Program-made: the position numbers and the translations under genes
In this document: one piece after another, positions 50,464 through 59,843 of the stretch
How the letters are laid out: each line of letters starts with the position of its first letter
How positions within the stretch are numbered: position 1 is the stretch's first letter
The notes under the pieces: generated by a model
Database searches by the model: none
The model's input: the letters and a program-made list of their open reading frames with translations, nothing else
What the model was told of the DNA's origin: nothing
NCBI GenBank assembly: GCA_963832365.1
Contig: CAWHUL010000015.1
Span: forward strand, 186,001-250,000
Length of the DNA: 64,000 nucleotides
DNA from: CAWBRT01 sp963832365
Lineage (GTDB): Bacteria; Acidobacteriota; Terriglobia; Terriglobales; Acidobacteriaceae
Direction of reading: 5' to 3'

Positions 50464-51339
50464 ATGGGAACAGTTCTGCAACTTCTTTTCACCGGCCTGG
50501 GCATCGGCAGCATTTACGCGCTGGTGGCCCTGGGCTTCGTGTTGATCTTCCGGGCTACGAACGTGGTCAACTTCGCCCAAGGCGACTTTTCCATGCTGGG
50601 CGCCTTCTCGATGGTCATTCTGGCCGTCGAAGCTGGGCTGCCCTACTGGCTGAGCATGCTGATCACCGTGGCGGTGATGGCAACCTTCGGCGTGCTCTTC
50701 AACCTTGGCGTCTATTACCCGCTGCGCAACCGAAACTTCCTACCGTTCATCATCAGCACGATCGGCGCCGGGATTCTGATGGAGAACGGCATGCTGGCTG
50801 CTCACGGTCCGCAACCCGAGACGCTGCCGAGCATCTTCGACTCGCCGGGGTTCAACATTGGCCCGGTGTTTCTGGACACGCAGTACCTGGTGATTCTGGT
50901 CGTCACCCTGTTCATGGTGGGCTTCCAGTACGTGTTGTTCGAGCGCACGCTGCTGGGCAAGAAGCTGCAGGCGACCTCGCAGGATAAAGAGATGGCAAGC
51001 ATGCTGGGCATTCCGGTGGCCGGGATGATCATGATCACCTTCATCTACAGCTCGGTGCTGGGAGGCTTGGCGGGCGTCCTGGTGGCACCCATTCTCTTTG
51101 TTTCCGTCGGCATGGGCTCCTCGATCGCGCTCAAGGCCTTCGCCGCCAGCATCATCGGCGGCTTCGGCGACGTTACCGGCGCGATCATCGGAGGCCTGGC
51201 GCTGGGCGTGGTGGAGAGTTTCGGCGCCGCTTACATCTCGGTGCCGTACAAAGATGCCTTCGCATTCCTCGTCCTGCTGGTGTTTCTGCTGGTGCGGCCG
51301 CAGGGAATCTTCGGAGAGAAGGTCGGGGAAAAAGCATGA
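50464..51339 (+). CDS. livH: LivH-type ABC permease (liv operon 1)
   Basis: A protein of 291 residues with about eight membrane segments. The start is typical: LLFTGLGIGSIYALVALGFV and NVVNFAQGDFSMLGAF. The coupling region is MASMLGIPVAGMIMITFIYS. The last four bases overlap the start of the next gene (ATGA). With the LivM part of the fused protein it forms the membrane channel. Confidence 0.9.
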   Translation: MGTVLQLLFTGLGIGSIYALVALGFVLIFRATNVVNFAQGDFSMLGAFSMVILAVEAGLPYWLSMLITVAVMATFGVLFNLGVYYPLRNRNFLPFIISTIGAGILMENGMLAAHGPQPETLPSIFDSPGFNIGPVFLDTQYLVILVVTLFMVGFQYVLFERTLLGKKLQATSQDKEMASMLGIPVAGMIMITFIYSSVLGGLAGVLVAPILFVSVGMGSSIALKAFAASIIGGFGDVTGAIIGGLALGVVESFGAAYISVPYKDAFAFLVLLVFLLVRPQGIFGEKVGEKA

Positions 51340-53123
51340 GCGACACGGCATCCAACAACTCCGGCAAGGGAGTGGGAAGCAAGGCCGCGTTGCAGGGCGT
51401 CGGCTATCTGCTGGTAACAATTGTCCTCATAGCTCTGGCTCTTACGAGTACGTTTTCCGCCTACACCCTCAACCTGCTGATGCAGATCTCGACGTGGGCC
51501 ATCGCCGTGCTCGGGCTCACCGTGGTGCTGGGTTACACGGGACAGGTCAATCTCGGCCAGGCGACGTACGTCGCAATCGGCGCGTACGGCGTGGCGCTGG
51601 GCACCACCAGCTTTGGACTGCCGTTCTGGGTGGCGTTCCTCGTCGGCCTCGTTCTGGCCGCGATCACCGGCGCGGTGCTGGGGCTCACCACCCTGCACCT
51701 GGGCGGCCATTACCTGGCGATGGTCACCATCAGCCTACAAACGATCCTCTCGTTGGTACTGACCAACTGGATCTCCTTCACCCACGGACCCGACGGCGTG
51801 CAGGGCATCCCGCGGCCGCCTCACTTCACCTCGAGCAACGCATATCTGGCGCTTTCGATCGCTGTGCTGGCTGTCGTGGCTTACGGCGTCAACTGGCTGA
51901 AGTACACCAAGTTGGGACGCGCGATGCAGGCGACGCGCGACAACGAACTGGCGGCCGGAGTGGTCGGCGTAGACACCTACCGCTCCAAGGTCATCGCCTT
52001 TGTCATCTGCGCGCTATTGGGTGCGACCGGCGGCGGACTTTTTGCCGGCGGCTTTTCCTACATCAGCCCGGACCAGTTCAGCTTCAGCGAGTCGGTGGTC
52101 TTCCTGACGATGTGTCTACTGGGCGGCTCGCGGTTGCCACTGGGCACCGTCTTCGGAACGGGGCTGCTGATCATGTTGCCGGAATGGCTGCGCTTCCTGA
52201 AGATCATCTACATGGCGGTCTACGGACTGGCCGTGATCCTGATCATGGTCTTCATGCCGGACGGCATCTTCGGTTACCTGGCAGCGCTCTGGCGCCGCAT
52301 ACGTCCGCCAGCGACGCCCAGCACCGCGGGACTTGCGCCGCTCCAGCTCAGCCAGCATACCAACGGCGATGGCAGCCGAGCCCTGCTGAAGGTCTCCGGA
52401 CTGGCAAAGCACTTCGGCGGAGTCAAGGCCGTCGACGGCGTCGACATGGTGGTCGAGAAGAATTCGGTGCATGCCCTGATCGGCCCCAACGGCTCGGGCA
52501 AGACGACGCTGCTGAACGTGCTGAGCGGAATCTACCGGCCCACCTCGGGCACGGTGGAATTCGACAGCGCGGACATTACCCACTTGAATCCGTCGCAGCG
52601 CGCCGGCCATGGCCTCGGCCGCACCTTCCAGAACATCCGCCTGTTTGCCGACATGGATGTGCTGGATAACGTGCGCGTCGGCGCCGATCGCCCGCACAAC
52701 GTGGTGAACGGCAAGCCCGCCGGGATGGAGGAAACCCTGGCGGCGCTGGAGTTCGTCGGACTCGCCGACCGCTCCCGCGAGGCCGTGAACAGCATGTCGT
52801 ACGGCCATCAGCGGTTAGTAGAGATCGCCCGCGCGCTGGCCGGCAATCCCAAGCTGCTGCTGCTGGACGAGCCGGGAGCGGGCCTGAATCACGTGGAGAA
52901 GGACGCGCTGGTGGTGCTGCTGCAGCGGCTCAAAGCGCAGGGCCTTACCATCCTTATTATCGATCACGACATGCGTCTGGTGGAGCAGGTGGCGGAACGC
53001 ATTACCGTGCTGAACTTCGGCCGTCACATCGCCGATGGAGTCCCGGCCGAAGTCCTGCGCAATCCCGACGTGATTGCAGCGTATCTGGGAAAGGTAGGCG
53101 CTCATGCGACTCCTGGAAATTGA
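51336..53123 (+). CDS. LivM-LivG fusion: ABC permease joined to ATPase
   Basis: A protein of 595 residues. Residues 1-325 are a LivM permease (TVVLGYTGQVNLGQATYVAI; EIAA-type region ATRDNELAAGVVGVD). Residues 350-595 are a LivG ATPase with Walker A GPNGSGKTTLL, signature MSYGHQRLVEIARAL, Walker B LLLLDEP and H-loop IIDHDMRLVEQ. A Pro/Ala linker joins them. Such fusions are known in some Liv-type systems, for example urea and aromatic-acid importers. It overlaps livF by 20 bases. Confidence 0.9.
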   Translation: MSDTASNNSGKGVGSKAALQGVGYLLVTIVLIALALTSTFSAYTLNLLMQISTWAIAVLGLTVVLGYTGQVNLGQATYVAIGAYGVALGTTSFGLPFWVAFLVGLVLAAITGAVLGLTTLHLGGHYLAMVTISLQTILSLVLTNWISFTHGPDGVQGIPRPPHFTSSNAYLALSIAVLAVVAYGVNWLKYTKLGRAMQATRDNELAAGVVGVDTYRSKVIAFVICALLGATGGGLFAGGFSYISPDQFSFSESVVFLTMCLLGGSRLPLGTVFGTGLLIMLPEWLRFLKIIYMAVYGLAVILIMVFMPDGIFGYLAALWRRIRPPATPSTAGLAPLQLSQHTNGDGSRALLKVSGLAKHFGGVKAVDGVDMVVEKNSVHALIGPNGSGKTTLLNVLSGIYRPTSGTVEFDSADITHLNPSQRAGHGLGRTFQNIRLFADMDVLDNVRVGADRPHNVVNGKPAGMEETLAALEFVGLADRSREAVNSMSYGHQRLVEIARALAGNPKLLLLDEPGAGLNHVEKDALVVLLQRLKAQGLTILIIDHDMRLVEQVAERITVLNFGRHIADGVPAEVLRNPDVIAAYLGKVGAHATPGN

Positions 53124-53835
53124 GAACGTAGTCGCCACTTACGGCAAAGTGGCCGCGCTCCACGGCCTGACGTTTCATATCGACCAGGGGGAGATCGTCA
53201 CCCTGCTGGGCGCCAACGGCGCAGGCAAAAGCACCACGCTGCGGGTCATCTCGGGGCTGCTGAAGCCCCGCTCCGGCACCGTGCGCCTGCTGGGCCAGGA
53301 AATCTCGGGACACCGGCCCGAAGCGATCTTCCGCATGGGCGTGGCGCATGTGCCTGAACGGCGGCGCGTCTTCCCCGGCCTCACCGTCTGGGAGAACTTC
53401 CTGCTGGGCGGCTCCAACAGCCCGGGCATGAGCCGCGCGGAACTTAACAAGGAAGCCGAGCGCATGTTCGAAATCTTTCCCGAACTGCGCAACTTCAAGG
53501 ACGCCCTGGGCTGGACTCTCTCGGGCGGTCAGCAGCAGATGGTCGCGATTGCCCGCGGCCTGATGTCCCGCCCGAAGATCCTGTTGCTCGACGAGCCATC
53601 TTTGGGCCTCGGGCCGCTGGTGGTCGAGCAGGTCTATAACGTGGTCGCGAATATCCGCCGAAATGGGACCACCGTGCTGCTGGTTGAACAAAACGCCAAC
53701 ATGGCGCTTTCAGTGGCTGACCGCGGCTATGTGTTGGAAACCGGCCATCTTGTTACCGAGGGCCGGCCAGCCGAATTGTGGGACAACGAAGACGTACGCG
53801 CGGCCTACTTGGGCGGGCGTACTCAACAGGCCTAG
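53104..53835 (+). CDS. livF: LivF-type ABC ATPase (liv operon 1)
   Basis: A protein of 243 residues. Walker A GANGAGKSTTL, signature LSGGQQQMVAIARGL, Walker B ILLLDEPSLGLGP, and the LivF-type switch VEQNANMAL are all present. It overlaps the end of the fused livMG gene and ends the operon, 39 bases before the convergent FAD oxidoreductase stop. Confidence 0.92.
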   Translation: MRLLEIENVVATYGKVAALHGLTFHIDQGEIVTLLGANGAGKSTTLRVISGLLKPRSGTVRLLGQEISGHRPEAIFRMGVAHVPERRRVFPGLTVWENFLLGGSNSPGMSRAELNKEAERMFEIFPELRNFKDALGWTLSGGQQQMVAIARGLMSRPKILLLDEPSLGLGPLVVEQVYNVVANIRRNGTTVLLVEQNANMALSVADRGYVLETGHLVTEGRPAELWDNEDVRAAYLGGRTQQA

Positions 53836-53874
53836 CATACGACCTTCAATGTCGGAGGCTCCGGTACTCTCTTG

Positions 53875-54999
53875 CTAGTTCATGGTCTCAATGCAATCTG
53901 CAATCATCTGTCCGGTGATCGGCGCCAGTGCAATGCCATCTCCTTCGTGACCGGCAGCCATAATAAGTCCGGGCAGACTTTCCACAGGACCCAGAATCGG
54001 CATGCCATCCGGCGTCCGCGGCCGGAGGCCGGCGAAGCTGCGGATTACGTTCACCCTGCCCAAGTGGGGCATGAGCTTGCAGATATGGTCAGCGATGGCC
54101 TTCATGCCATCCAGGGAGGTGCCGCAGTCGAACCCGACAAACTCGCGGGTACTGCCGAGCAGCAGACCGCCACTACGAGTCTGTTCGACAATCAGACCCA
54201 CTCCCAGGCGATGCTGGCGTACGTTCATGTCAAGCAATTCCGGATGGTGTTTGGCTGTCAGATAGCAGGCGCAGAGCAGCAGGTGCCGCACCGTCCCCGG
54301 CGGCAGCGATTCGGTAACCAGGATCTGCCCGCGCCTCGGAATTATTGCCGGCTCGTAACCATATTTCCTGGTAAGTAGGGGTGCCCACACTGCCGCCGCA
54401 TTGACCACACAGTCTCCGTAAATGGGACCTTTTGCGGTGAGAACACCTTGTACCCGTCCACCGCTGACTAGCAGGTCAGTCACCGCGAGACCGAGGCGAA
54501 GTTCTGCGCCATGCTTGCGGGCGGCCCGGCTGAGACCACGGCATACGGCCAACGGATTTACCTGGCTGTCAGCGGCGCAGTGCGTCGCGCCCCAAAGATG
54601 CTCGCCCAGCATAGGTTCAAGTTCGCGCGCCCGCTTGATGTCGAGCATCTCCACGGTCAACCCCGACTGGCGTTGTTGCTCGAGCGTGTGCCGCATGAGC
54701 GCCGCCTGCGCTTCGTCTTCAATCAGACACATCCCGCCGCTCTGCTTGTATTCAAAGTCGTAGTCGAGTTCCTCCGACAGCGTGCGGTACAGAGCAATAC
54801 TCTTCAGAGCCATCTCCAGGTGGGACCCGGGAGTCTTCGTTTGCAGGAAGAGAGTGCCGTCACACGACCCCGACGCGCCGCTGGACAGGTTCTGCCGCTC
54901 CAACAAGATCACCTTGTAACCTCGTTTGGCGACAAAATAAGCCACCGCAGTGCCGATGACTCCACCACCAATGACGATCACCTCGGCGCCGCTACGCAT
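53875..54999 (-). CDS. FAD-dependent oxidoreductase, D-amino acid/glycine oxidase family
   Basis: A protein of 374 residues. The FAD motif is VIVIGGGVIGTAVAYFVAKR and ILLERQNLSSGASG. The C-terminal FAD contacts are FAGLRPRTPDGMPILG and AGHEGDGIALAPITGQMIAD. The family covers sarcosine, glycine, D-amino acid and D-hydroxyproline oxidases or dehydrogenases. It is the last gene after liv operon 2 on the minus strand, so it may oxidise the imported amino compound. The aconitase X pair 13 kb away would fit hydroxyproline use, but that link is speculative. Confidence 0.83.
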   Translation of the reverse strand: MRSGAEVIVIGGGVIGTAVAYFVAKRGYKVILLERQNLSSGASGSCDGTLFLQTKTPGSHLEMALKSIALYRTLSEELDYDFEYKQSGGMCLIEDEAQAALMRHTLEQQRQSGLTVEMLDIKRARELEPMLGEHLWGATHCAADSQVNPLAVCRGLSRAARKHGAELRLGLAVTDLLVSGGRVQGVLTAKGPIYGDCVVNAAAVWAPLLTRKYGYEPAIIPRRGQILVTESLPPGTVRHLLLCACYLTAKHHPELLDMNVRQHRLGVGLIVEQTRSGGLLLGSTREFVGFDCGTSLDGMKAIADHICKLMPHLGRVNVIRSFAGLRPRTPDGMPILGPVESLPGLIMAAGHEGDGIALAPITGQMIADCIETMN

Positions 55000-55088
55000 C
55001 GCTGCCTTTCACGGCGAATACGCCGTTCCGGTTGGCAACACGGCGGAGAATTCGCCACTGAAGATGGATATCTTTGACCATCAGCGAT

Positions 55089-55790
55089 CTACTCTCCCAG
55101 GTACGCGTGACGCACCTGTTCGTCCTGCGCGAGAACCTCAGCCTTGTCCGCCAACACGACGGCCCCGGTTTCCAGCACATATGCGCGGTCGGCAATTGCC
55201 AGCGCCAGATGGGCGTTCTGCTCCACCAACAACAGGGTAGTTCCGTCAGCATTAATATCCAGAATAGTTTGAAATATCTGATTCACCAGCAGTGGAGCGA
55301 GACCCATGGAAGGTTCATCGAGAAGCAGGAGACGCGGCCGACTCATCAATGCTCGTCCGATGGCGAGCATCTGTTGCTCCCCTCCGGAAAGCGTGCCCGC
55401 CATTTGGGACTTGCGTTCCGCTAAACGAGGAAACATTTCGAAGACCCGGGACAGCCCCTCCGTTCTCTCGCGTTTACTATGTCCATAGCCTCCGAGAGCC
55501 AGGTTGTCCAGGGTGCTTAGCCTGGGGAATATCCGGCGGCCTTCCGGCACCAAGGCGATACCGTGGGAAACAATAGCGGCTGGAGCAAGGGTGGAGATGC
55601 TCTTCCCCTCAAAAAGAATGTCGCCCGTCGTAGAACGCAACAGCCCAACCAAAGTTTTCAAGATGGTCGATTTGCCGGCTCCGTTAGCACCGATGATGGT
55701 GACGATTTCGCCGCGTTCGACGTTCAGGCTTACGTCACGCAGAGCATGGATGTTCCCGTAGCTAACGTTGATTTGCTTTACGTCTAACAA
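55089..55790 (-). CDS. livF: LivF-type ABC ATPase (liv operon 2)
   Basis: A protein of 233 residues from TTG at 55790, preceded by GAGG; the frame also opens at 55823. Walker A GANGAGKSTIL, signature LSGGEQQMLAIGRAL, Walker B LLLLDEPSMGLAP and VEQNAHLAL are seen. It overlaps the end of livG by about 29 bases. Confidence 0.9.
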   Translation of the reverse strand: MLDVKQINVSYGNIHALRDVSLNVERGEIVTIIGANGAGKSTILKTLVGLLRSTTGDILFEGKSISTLAPAAIVSHGIALVPEGRRIFPRLSTLDNLALGGYGHSKRERTEGLSRVFEMFPRLAERKSQMAGTLSGGEQQMLAIGRALMSRPRLLLLDEPSMGLAPLLVNQIFQTILDINADGTTLLLVEQNAHLALAIADRAYVLETGAVVLADKAEVLAQDEQVRHAYLGE

Positions 55791-56553
55791 AACGATGTTC
55801 CTCGACTCCCAGGTAAGCCTCAATGACCTTCGCGTCTTTCCGTACGGCTTCGGGTCTTCCCTCTGCGATCTTCATCCCATGGTCGAACACAACCACCCGT
55901 TCGGCAATGCTCATCACGAGCCGCATCTGGTGTTCGATCAGCAGGATTGTTAGTCCTCGGTCTTTCAATTTGCCTATTAGCGAAAGAAGTTCATCCACTT
56001 CCCTGGGATTCATTCCGGCCGCGGGTTCATCAAGCATCAAGAGGGCGGGCTCACAAGCCAGCGCGCGGGCGATTTCCAAGCGGCGTTGTGCTCCATAAGG
56101 AAGGTTCTTAGCCTTAACATCCTGTTGCTGATACAAACCTACAAATTGGAGCAATTCCTGGGCTTGGGCTTCGTTTTCTCGCTCTTCCCTCCTCAGGCGC
56201 GGCGAACGGATCACGCCGTCCAGAAGGCCCGATTGGCTGCGGCTGAAACGGCCAACAATAATGTTGTCGCGAACCGTCAGATTCTGAAATAGCCGGATGT
56301 TCTGAAAGGTTCGGGCCATCCCCAAGGCAGTCATCTGGTGGGCCTTGTGAAGAGTTACGTCCCGATCATTGAAAAAAATCTTTCCTCCGGTGGCGGGCAA
56401 TATGCCACTGAGAACATTAAAGAAGGTCGTCTTCCCCGAGCCGTTGGGGCCGATAATGCTAACCACTTCTCCCGAGGCAATGGCAAAGTCGACGGCATTC
56501 ACCGCCATTAAGCCCCCAAAAGATTTCGTTAGCCGCTCTGTGCGTAACAACAC
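55762..56553 (-). CDS. livG: LivG-type ABC ATPase (liv operon 2)
   Basis: A protein of 263 residues with a GTG start. Walker A GPNGSGKTTFF, signature LPYGAQRRLEIARAL, Walker B LLMLDEPAAGMNP and LIEHQMRLVMS are present. A Lys/Arg-rich tail (VEEHRFVRRKANQR) goes slightly beyond the usual end. Fourteen bases separate it from livM. Confidence 0.92.
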   Translation of the reverse strand: MLLRTERLTKSFGGLMAVNAVDFAIASGEVVSIIGPNGSGKTTFFNVLSGILPATGGKIFFNDRDVTLHKAHQMTALGMARTFQNIRLFQNLTVRDNIIVGRFSRSQSGLLDGVIRSPRLRREERENEAQAQELLQFVGLYQQQDVKAKNLPYGAQRRLEIARALACEPALLMLDEPAAGMNPREVDELLSLIGKLKDRGLTILLIEHQMRLVMSIAERVVVFDHGMKIAEGRPEAVRKDAKVIEAYLGVEEHRFVRRKANQR

Positions 56554-56567
56554 GCTTCACAAGCCTT

Positions 56568-57566
56568 TCACCGGTGAAATACCGTGTCTGTCCCCAAAAT
56601 TCCCTGTGGTCTGATCCGCATCATGATGATGAGCACCAGCCCGAAGAATACCAGCCACGGATCAAAAGAAAGATGGACAAGATCCTTGAATGCACGGAGA
56701 AGCTCGGGAATGACCGTCAACAAAAACGCTCCAAGAAAAGCTCCCGGAATGCTGCGTGGACCGCCGACCACAACCATGGTGAGCATGGCGATGGATTCGC
56801 TTGAACTGAGCATGTCCGGACTGACAAACGAAAGATAATGGGCAAACAAGCTCCCGGCCAAGCCGGCGAAAAATGCGGCCAGCACAAATGCCAGAAGCTT
56901 GTAGTAGGCGACGTTCACCCCCATTGCCGCAGCCGCAATCTCGTCCTCACGAATGGCAGCAAAGGCATGGCCAACCCGCGATTGTCCGATTCTGTCGGTC
57001 AAAAATGCCAGTACCAAAGCGAGCGCAAGGGCCGCAACAATAAAGGCCTCTTTGCCGGTGACTCCCACATCGCTGAAGTTGACCCCGCCAATCCTGGGAC
57101 TTACCAGGCCCGGCAGGCCAGCCGGTCCTCCGGTGATGTCGAGGTTGAGTGCAATATACTTGAAAACTTCTCCGCACCCGTATGTGACTACCACCAGGAA
57201 TGGGCCTCTCACCCGCAGAGCAGGCGCCCCGAGCGGAATTCCGACCAAGGCTGCCACCAGGCCGGCACAAAAAAAAGACGGCCAGAACGATATCCCCCAT
57301 TCTTGGGTCATGATGGCGGAGACATAGGCGCCCATACCAAAGAAGGCGGCATGCCCGAGAGACACTTGGCCGATATAACCGGATACAAAGTTCAGACTCA
57401 GGGCGACGGTGGAGTAGATCAGGCAAACCAGCAGAATATGCTTGAAGAAAGGAGGAACAACAGGATCGGTGGTCAATTGCAGCGAGTCGAAAGAAGTGAT
57501 CAGTAGAACCACTCCCGCAAAAACCGCGGCGCCTATGTAGCCCCTCCGGATTTTAGGAAACGGCAT
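56568..57566 (-). CDS. livM: LivM-type ABC permease (liv operon 2)
   Basis: A protein of 332 residues with eight to nine membrane segments. The family stretch NFVSGYIGQVSLGHAAFFGM and the coupling region AIREDEIAAAAMGVN are clear. It lies 6 bases after livH. Unlike operon 1, the permease is not fused to its ATPase. Confidence 0.9.
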   Translation of the reverse strand: MPFPKIRRGYIGAAVFAGVVLLITSFDSLQLTTDPVVPPFFKHILLVCLIYSTVALSLNFVSGYIGQVSLGHAAFFGMGAYVSAIMTQEWGISFWPSFFCAGLVAALVGIPLGAPALRVRGPFLVVVTYGCGEVFKYIALNLDITGGPAGLPGLVSPRIGGVNFSDVGVTGKEAFIVAALALALVLAFLTDRIGQSRVGHAFAAIREDEIAAAAMGVNVAYYKLLAFVLAAFFAGLAGSLFAHYLSFVSPDMLSSSESIAMLTMVVVGGPRSIPGAFLGAFLLTVIPELLRAFKDLVHLSFDPWLVFFGLVLIIMMRIRPQGILGTDTVFHR

Positions 57567-57572
57567 CGCCCC

Positions 57573-58457
57573 TTACACCTTCTCGTCGAATTTGGAGCCC
57601 AGCAAACCGGTCGGTTTAATCACCAGGACAAGAATCATGACCAGGAAGGCGATGAGGTCCCGATAACCAGAGGAGATGTAAGCTGAGGCGATATTTTCCG
57701 CTATCCCTAGCGAAAGGCCGGCTATCATTGCCCCGCTGATGCTTCCCACTCCACCAATCACCGCTACCGCCCACCCCTTGAGTCCCGCCATCGATCCCAT
57801 CATCGGATCGATCGCATAAAGGACCCCGACCAGAACCCCGGCTGCGCCGCCGAGAAACCCGCTCACCGCAAAGGTCAGATCGATCAGCCTCTCCACGTTG
57901 ACGCCCATCAATCCGATCATTTCAAAATCCTGGGAAGCGGCAAGCATGGCTTTCCCCATCATGGTCCGCGTAATGAACCACTGCAGAAAAATCATGATGA
58001 CCAGGGTGACAGTCAGAATAAACAGTTGCAGGGTATTGATGGTCAGCGTACTGTGACCCAGCCGAAGAACCAGAACTTCAATATTCAGGGTTTGAGGATA
58101 TCCCCGTGAACGGGGTTCCCAGATCAATGCCGCCAGGTAGCGCAGGAAGGTTGACGCGCCGAGGGCTGTAATGAACGAGGCGAGGCGAGGACTGGTGCGG
58201 AGTGGACGATATGCCACCCGGTTGATAAAAAAGGCCGTCAGCGCACTGGCCAGCATGGCCCCACCCAGCGCGACCAAGAGGTTCGTTTTGAAAATGGACA
58301 CAAGGAAGTAACCGACGTAGGCGCCAATCATGAAAACTTCGCCGTGGGTCCAGTTAATCAGCCCGACAATGCCGAAGACGACCGTCCAACCGATCGCGAT
58401 CAGAGAGTAAATGCCGCCCAAGGCGAGACCATTGAGGATTTCCTGAAGGAGCAGCAC
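57573..58457 (-). CDS. livH: LivH-type ABC permease (liv operon 2)
   Basis: A protein of 294 residues with a GTG start. It begins ILNGLALGGIYSLIAIGWTV and GLINWTHGEVFMIGAYVGY, as in the LivH family. The region ASQDFEMIGLMGVNVER is the ATPase contact. It starts 13 bases after the binding-protein stop, with no hairpin between, unlike operon 1. Confidence 0.9.
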   Translation of the reverse strand: MLLLQEILNGLALGGIYSLIAIGWTVVFGIVGLINWTHGEVFMIGAYVGYFLVSIFKTNLLVALGGAMLASALTAFFINRVAYRPLRTSPRLASFITALGASTFLRYLAALIWEPRSRGYPQTLNIEVLVLRLGHSTLTINTLQLFILTVTLVIMIFLQWFITRTMMGKAMLAASQDFEMIGLMGVNVERLIDLTFAVSGFLGGAAGVLVGVLYAIDPMMGSMAGLKGWAVAVIGGVGSISGAMIAGLSLGIAENIASAYISSGYRDLIAFLVMILVLVIKPTGLLGSKFDEKV

Positions 58458-58470
58458 CGGTCACCCTTGT

Positions 58471-59613
58471 TTATCGAGCCAAGATGAATCTTCCGTCTTT
58501 TACCGTGATATACAGATAAGGTCTGACCCAGTCGCCCTGATTGTCGAAGGTAACCGTCCCCGTAATTCCCTTGTAGCGGGTCGCTGCCATCGCATTGTGG
58601 ACGCTTTCCCGTGTGATCGCCCCTTTTTCCGCTGCCTTGTCCATCGCAACCTTTAAGACATACCCCTGATCGTAAGCAAGGGCGGCAAAAGTGTCCGGAT
58701 CCACCCCGTACTTTTCCTTGTATTTCTTTACAAACTGCTGTACGGCCGGATCGGGATTGGTGGGCACAAAAGCCCCCAGAAAATAGGCTCCCTCCGCCGC
58801 CTTCCCGGCGATCTCAACAAACTGGGGGCTATAGAGTCCGGTGCCGCCCACAATCGGCTTTGTGAAGCCGATGGCCCGGGCTTGTTTGGTGATCAGAGCG
58901 CTATCCGTGTAGGTTCCGGCCAATGCCAAGGCGTCAACGTTGGCTGCATTAATTCGCGTCAGCAGGGCGGAGTAATCTTTGTCCGTTGCGAGATAGGCTT
59001 CGTTAAATACTATGCTAATTCCAAACTCCTTTAGCCGCCCCGCGATGGCTGCCGTGAGCCCTTTCCCATAGTCGTTATTCGGGTAAAGTACGGCCACCTT
59101 CTTCACATTCAGTTTCTGGCGCAGGAGGTCAGCCATCAGAATGCCGACTTGAGCGTCCTGTACTGCCATCCGGAAAAAATACTTGCTCCGGCCACTCAGT
59201 TTGGGCGTACTGGAGGAGACCACCGTATGCGGGAGACGGGCCCGGTCTGTAATGGGAATCATGGCTAGGGTGTTGGAACTCAGGCACGACCCGGTCACAG
59301 CCAAGACATTCTTCTGGTCCGCAAATTTTTGGGCGCCGGCAGCCGCCTGTTTGGGATCGCCGGCATCATCGTAGGTAACCAACTCAATCTCTTGCCCCTT
59401 TACTCCGCCGGCTTTATTTATTTCGGCGAATGCCATCTCGAGCCCATTCTTGTGGCTCACGCCGTAGGTTGCAGCATCGCCGGTGAGCGGGTTTACCATA
59501 GCAACGGTCAGCTTGCCTTTTCTCGCTTGGGCTTCCGCGACACCAGAAAGCGTGGTGGCGAGTAGGAGAAAAGCCGCTAATACAAGGAACAACACGCGGA
59601 TTTGCTTATGCAT
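58471..59613 (-). CDS. livK: Branched-chain amino acid-type ABC substrate-binding protein (liv operon 2)
   Basis: A protein of 380 residues from the ATG at 59613. The signal peptide HKQIRVLFLVLAAFLLLATT ends near VAEAQA. The mature start is KLTVAMVNPLTGDAATYGVS, and IELVTYDDAGDPKQAAAGAQ is the family hinge. The ligand is unknown: amino acid, amide or small aromatic acid. It leads the minus-strand operon livK-livH-livM-livG-livF-FAD oxidoreductase. Confidence 0.87.
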   Translation of the reverse strand: MHKQIRVLFLVLAAFLLLATTLSGVAEAQARKGKLTVAMVNPLTGDAATYGVSHKNGLEMAFAEINKAGGVKGQEIELVTYDDAGDPKQAAAGAQKFADQKNVLAVTGSCLSSNTLAMIPITDRARLPHTVVSSSTPKLSGRSKYFFRMAVQDAQVGILMADLLRQKLNVKKVAVLYPNNDYGKGLTAAIAGRLKEFGISIVFNEAYLATDKDYSALLTRINAANVDALALAGTYTDSALITKQARAIGFTKPIVGGTGLYSPQFVEIAGKAAEGAYFLGAFVPTNPDPAVQQFVKKYKEKYGVDPDTFAALAYDQGYVLKVAMDKAAEKGAITRESVHNAMAATRYKGITGTVTFDNQGDWVRPYLYITVKDGRFILAR

Positions 59614-59843
59614 AGGAGATCCCTCGTTCTTGAACTCAGCCCACAATCCGCCGGCATCGTCATTCCGAGTCCGCTGCTGACTCAGACCAGGAAGATGGAG
59701 GACGAGCACTTTACCAGACAGACCGCAGTTTGAATCTTCCAGTTTTATATTAACCAAAGACTCCCAGGAGAGCACGAAGTTTGATGTTTTGAACCAGAAT
59801 CTTCCAGCCTATTTCATCCAGGGAATGCGCGGGCTGTTTCAGG

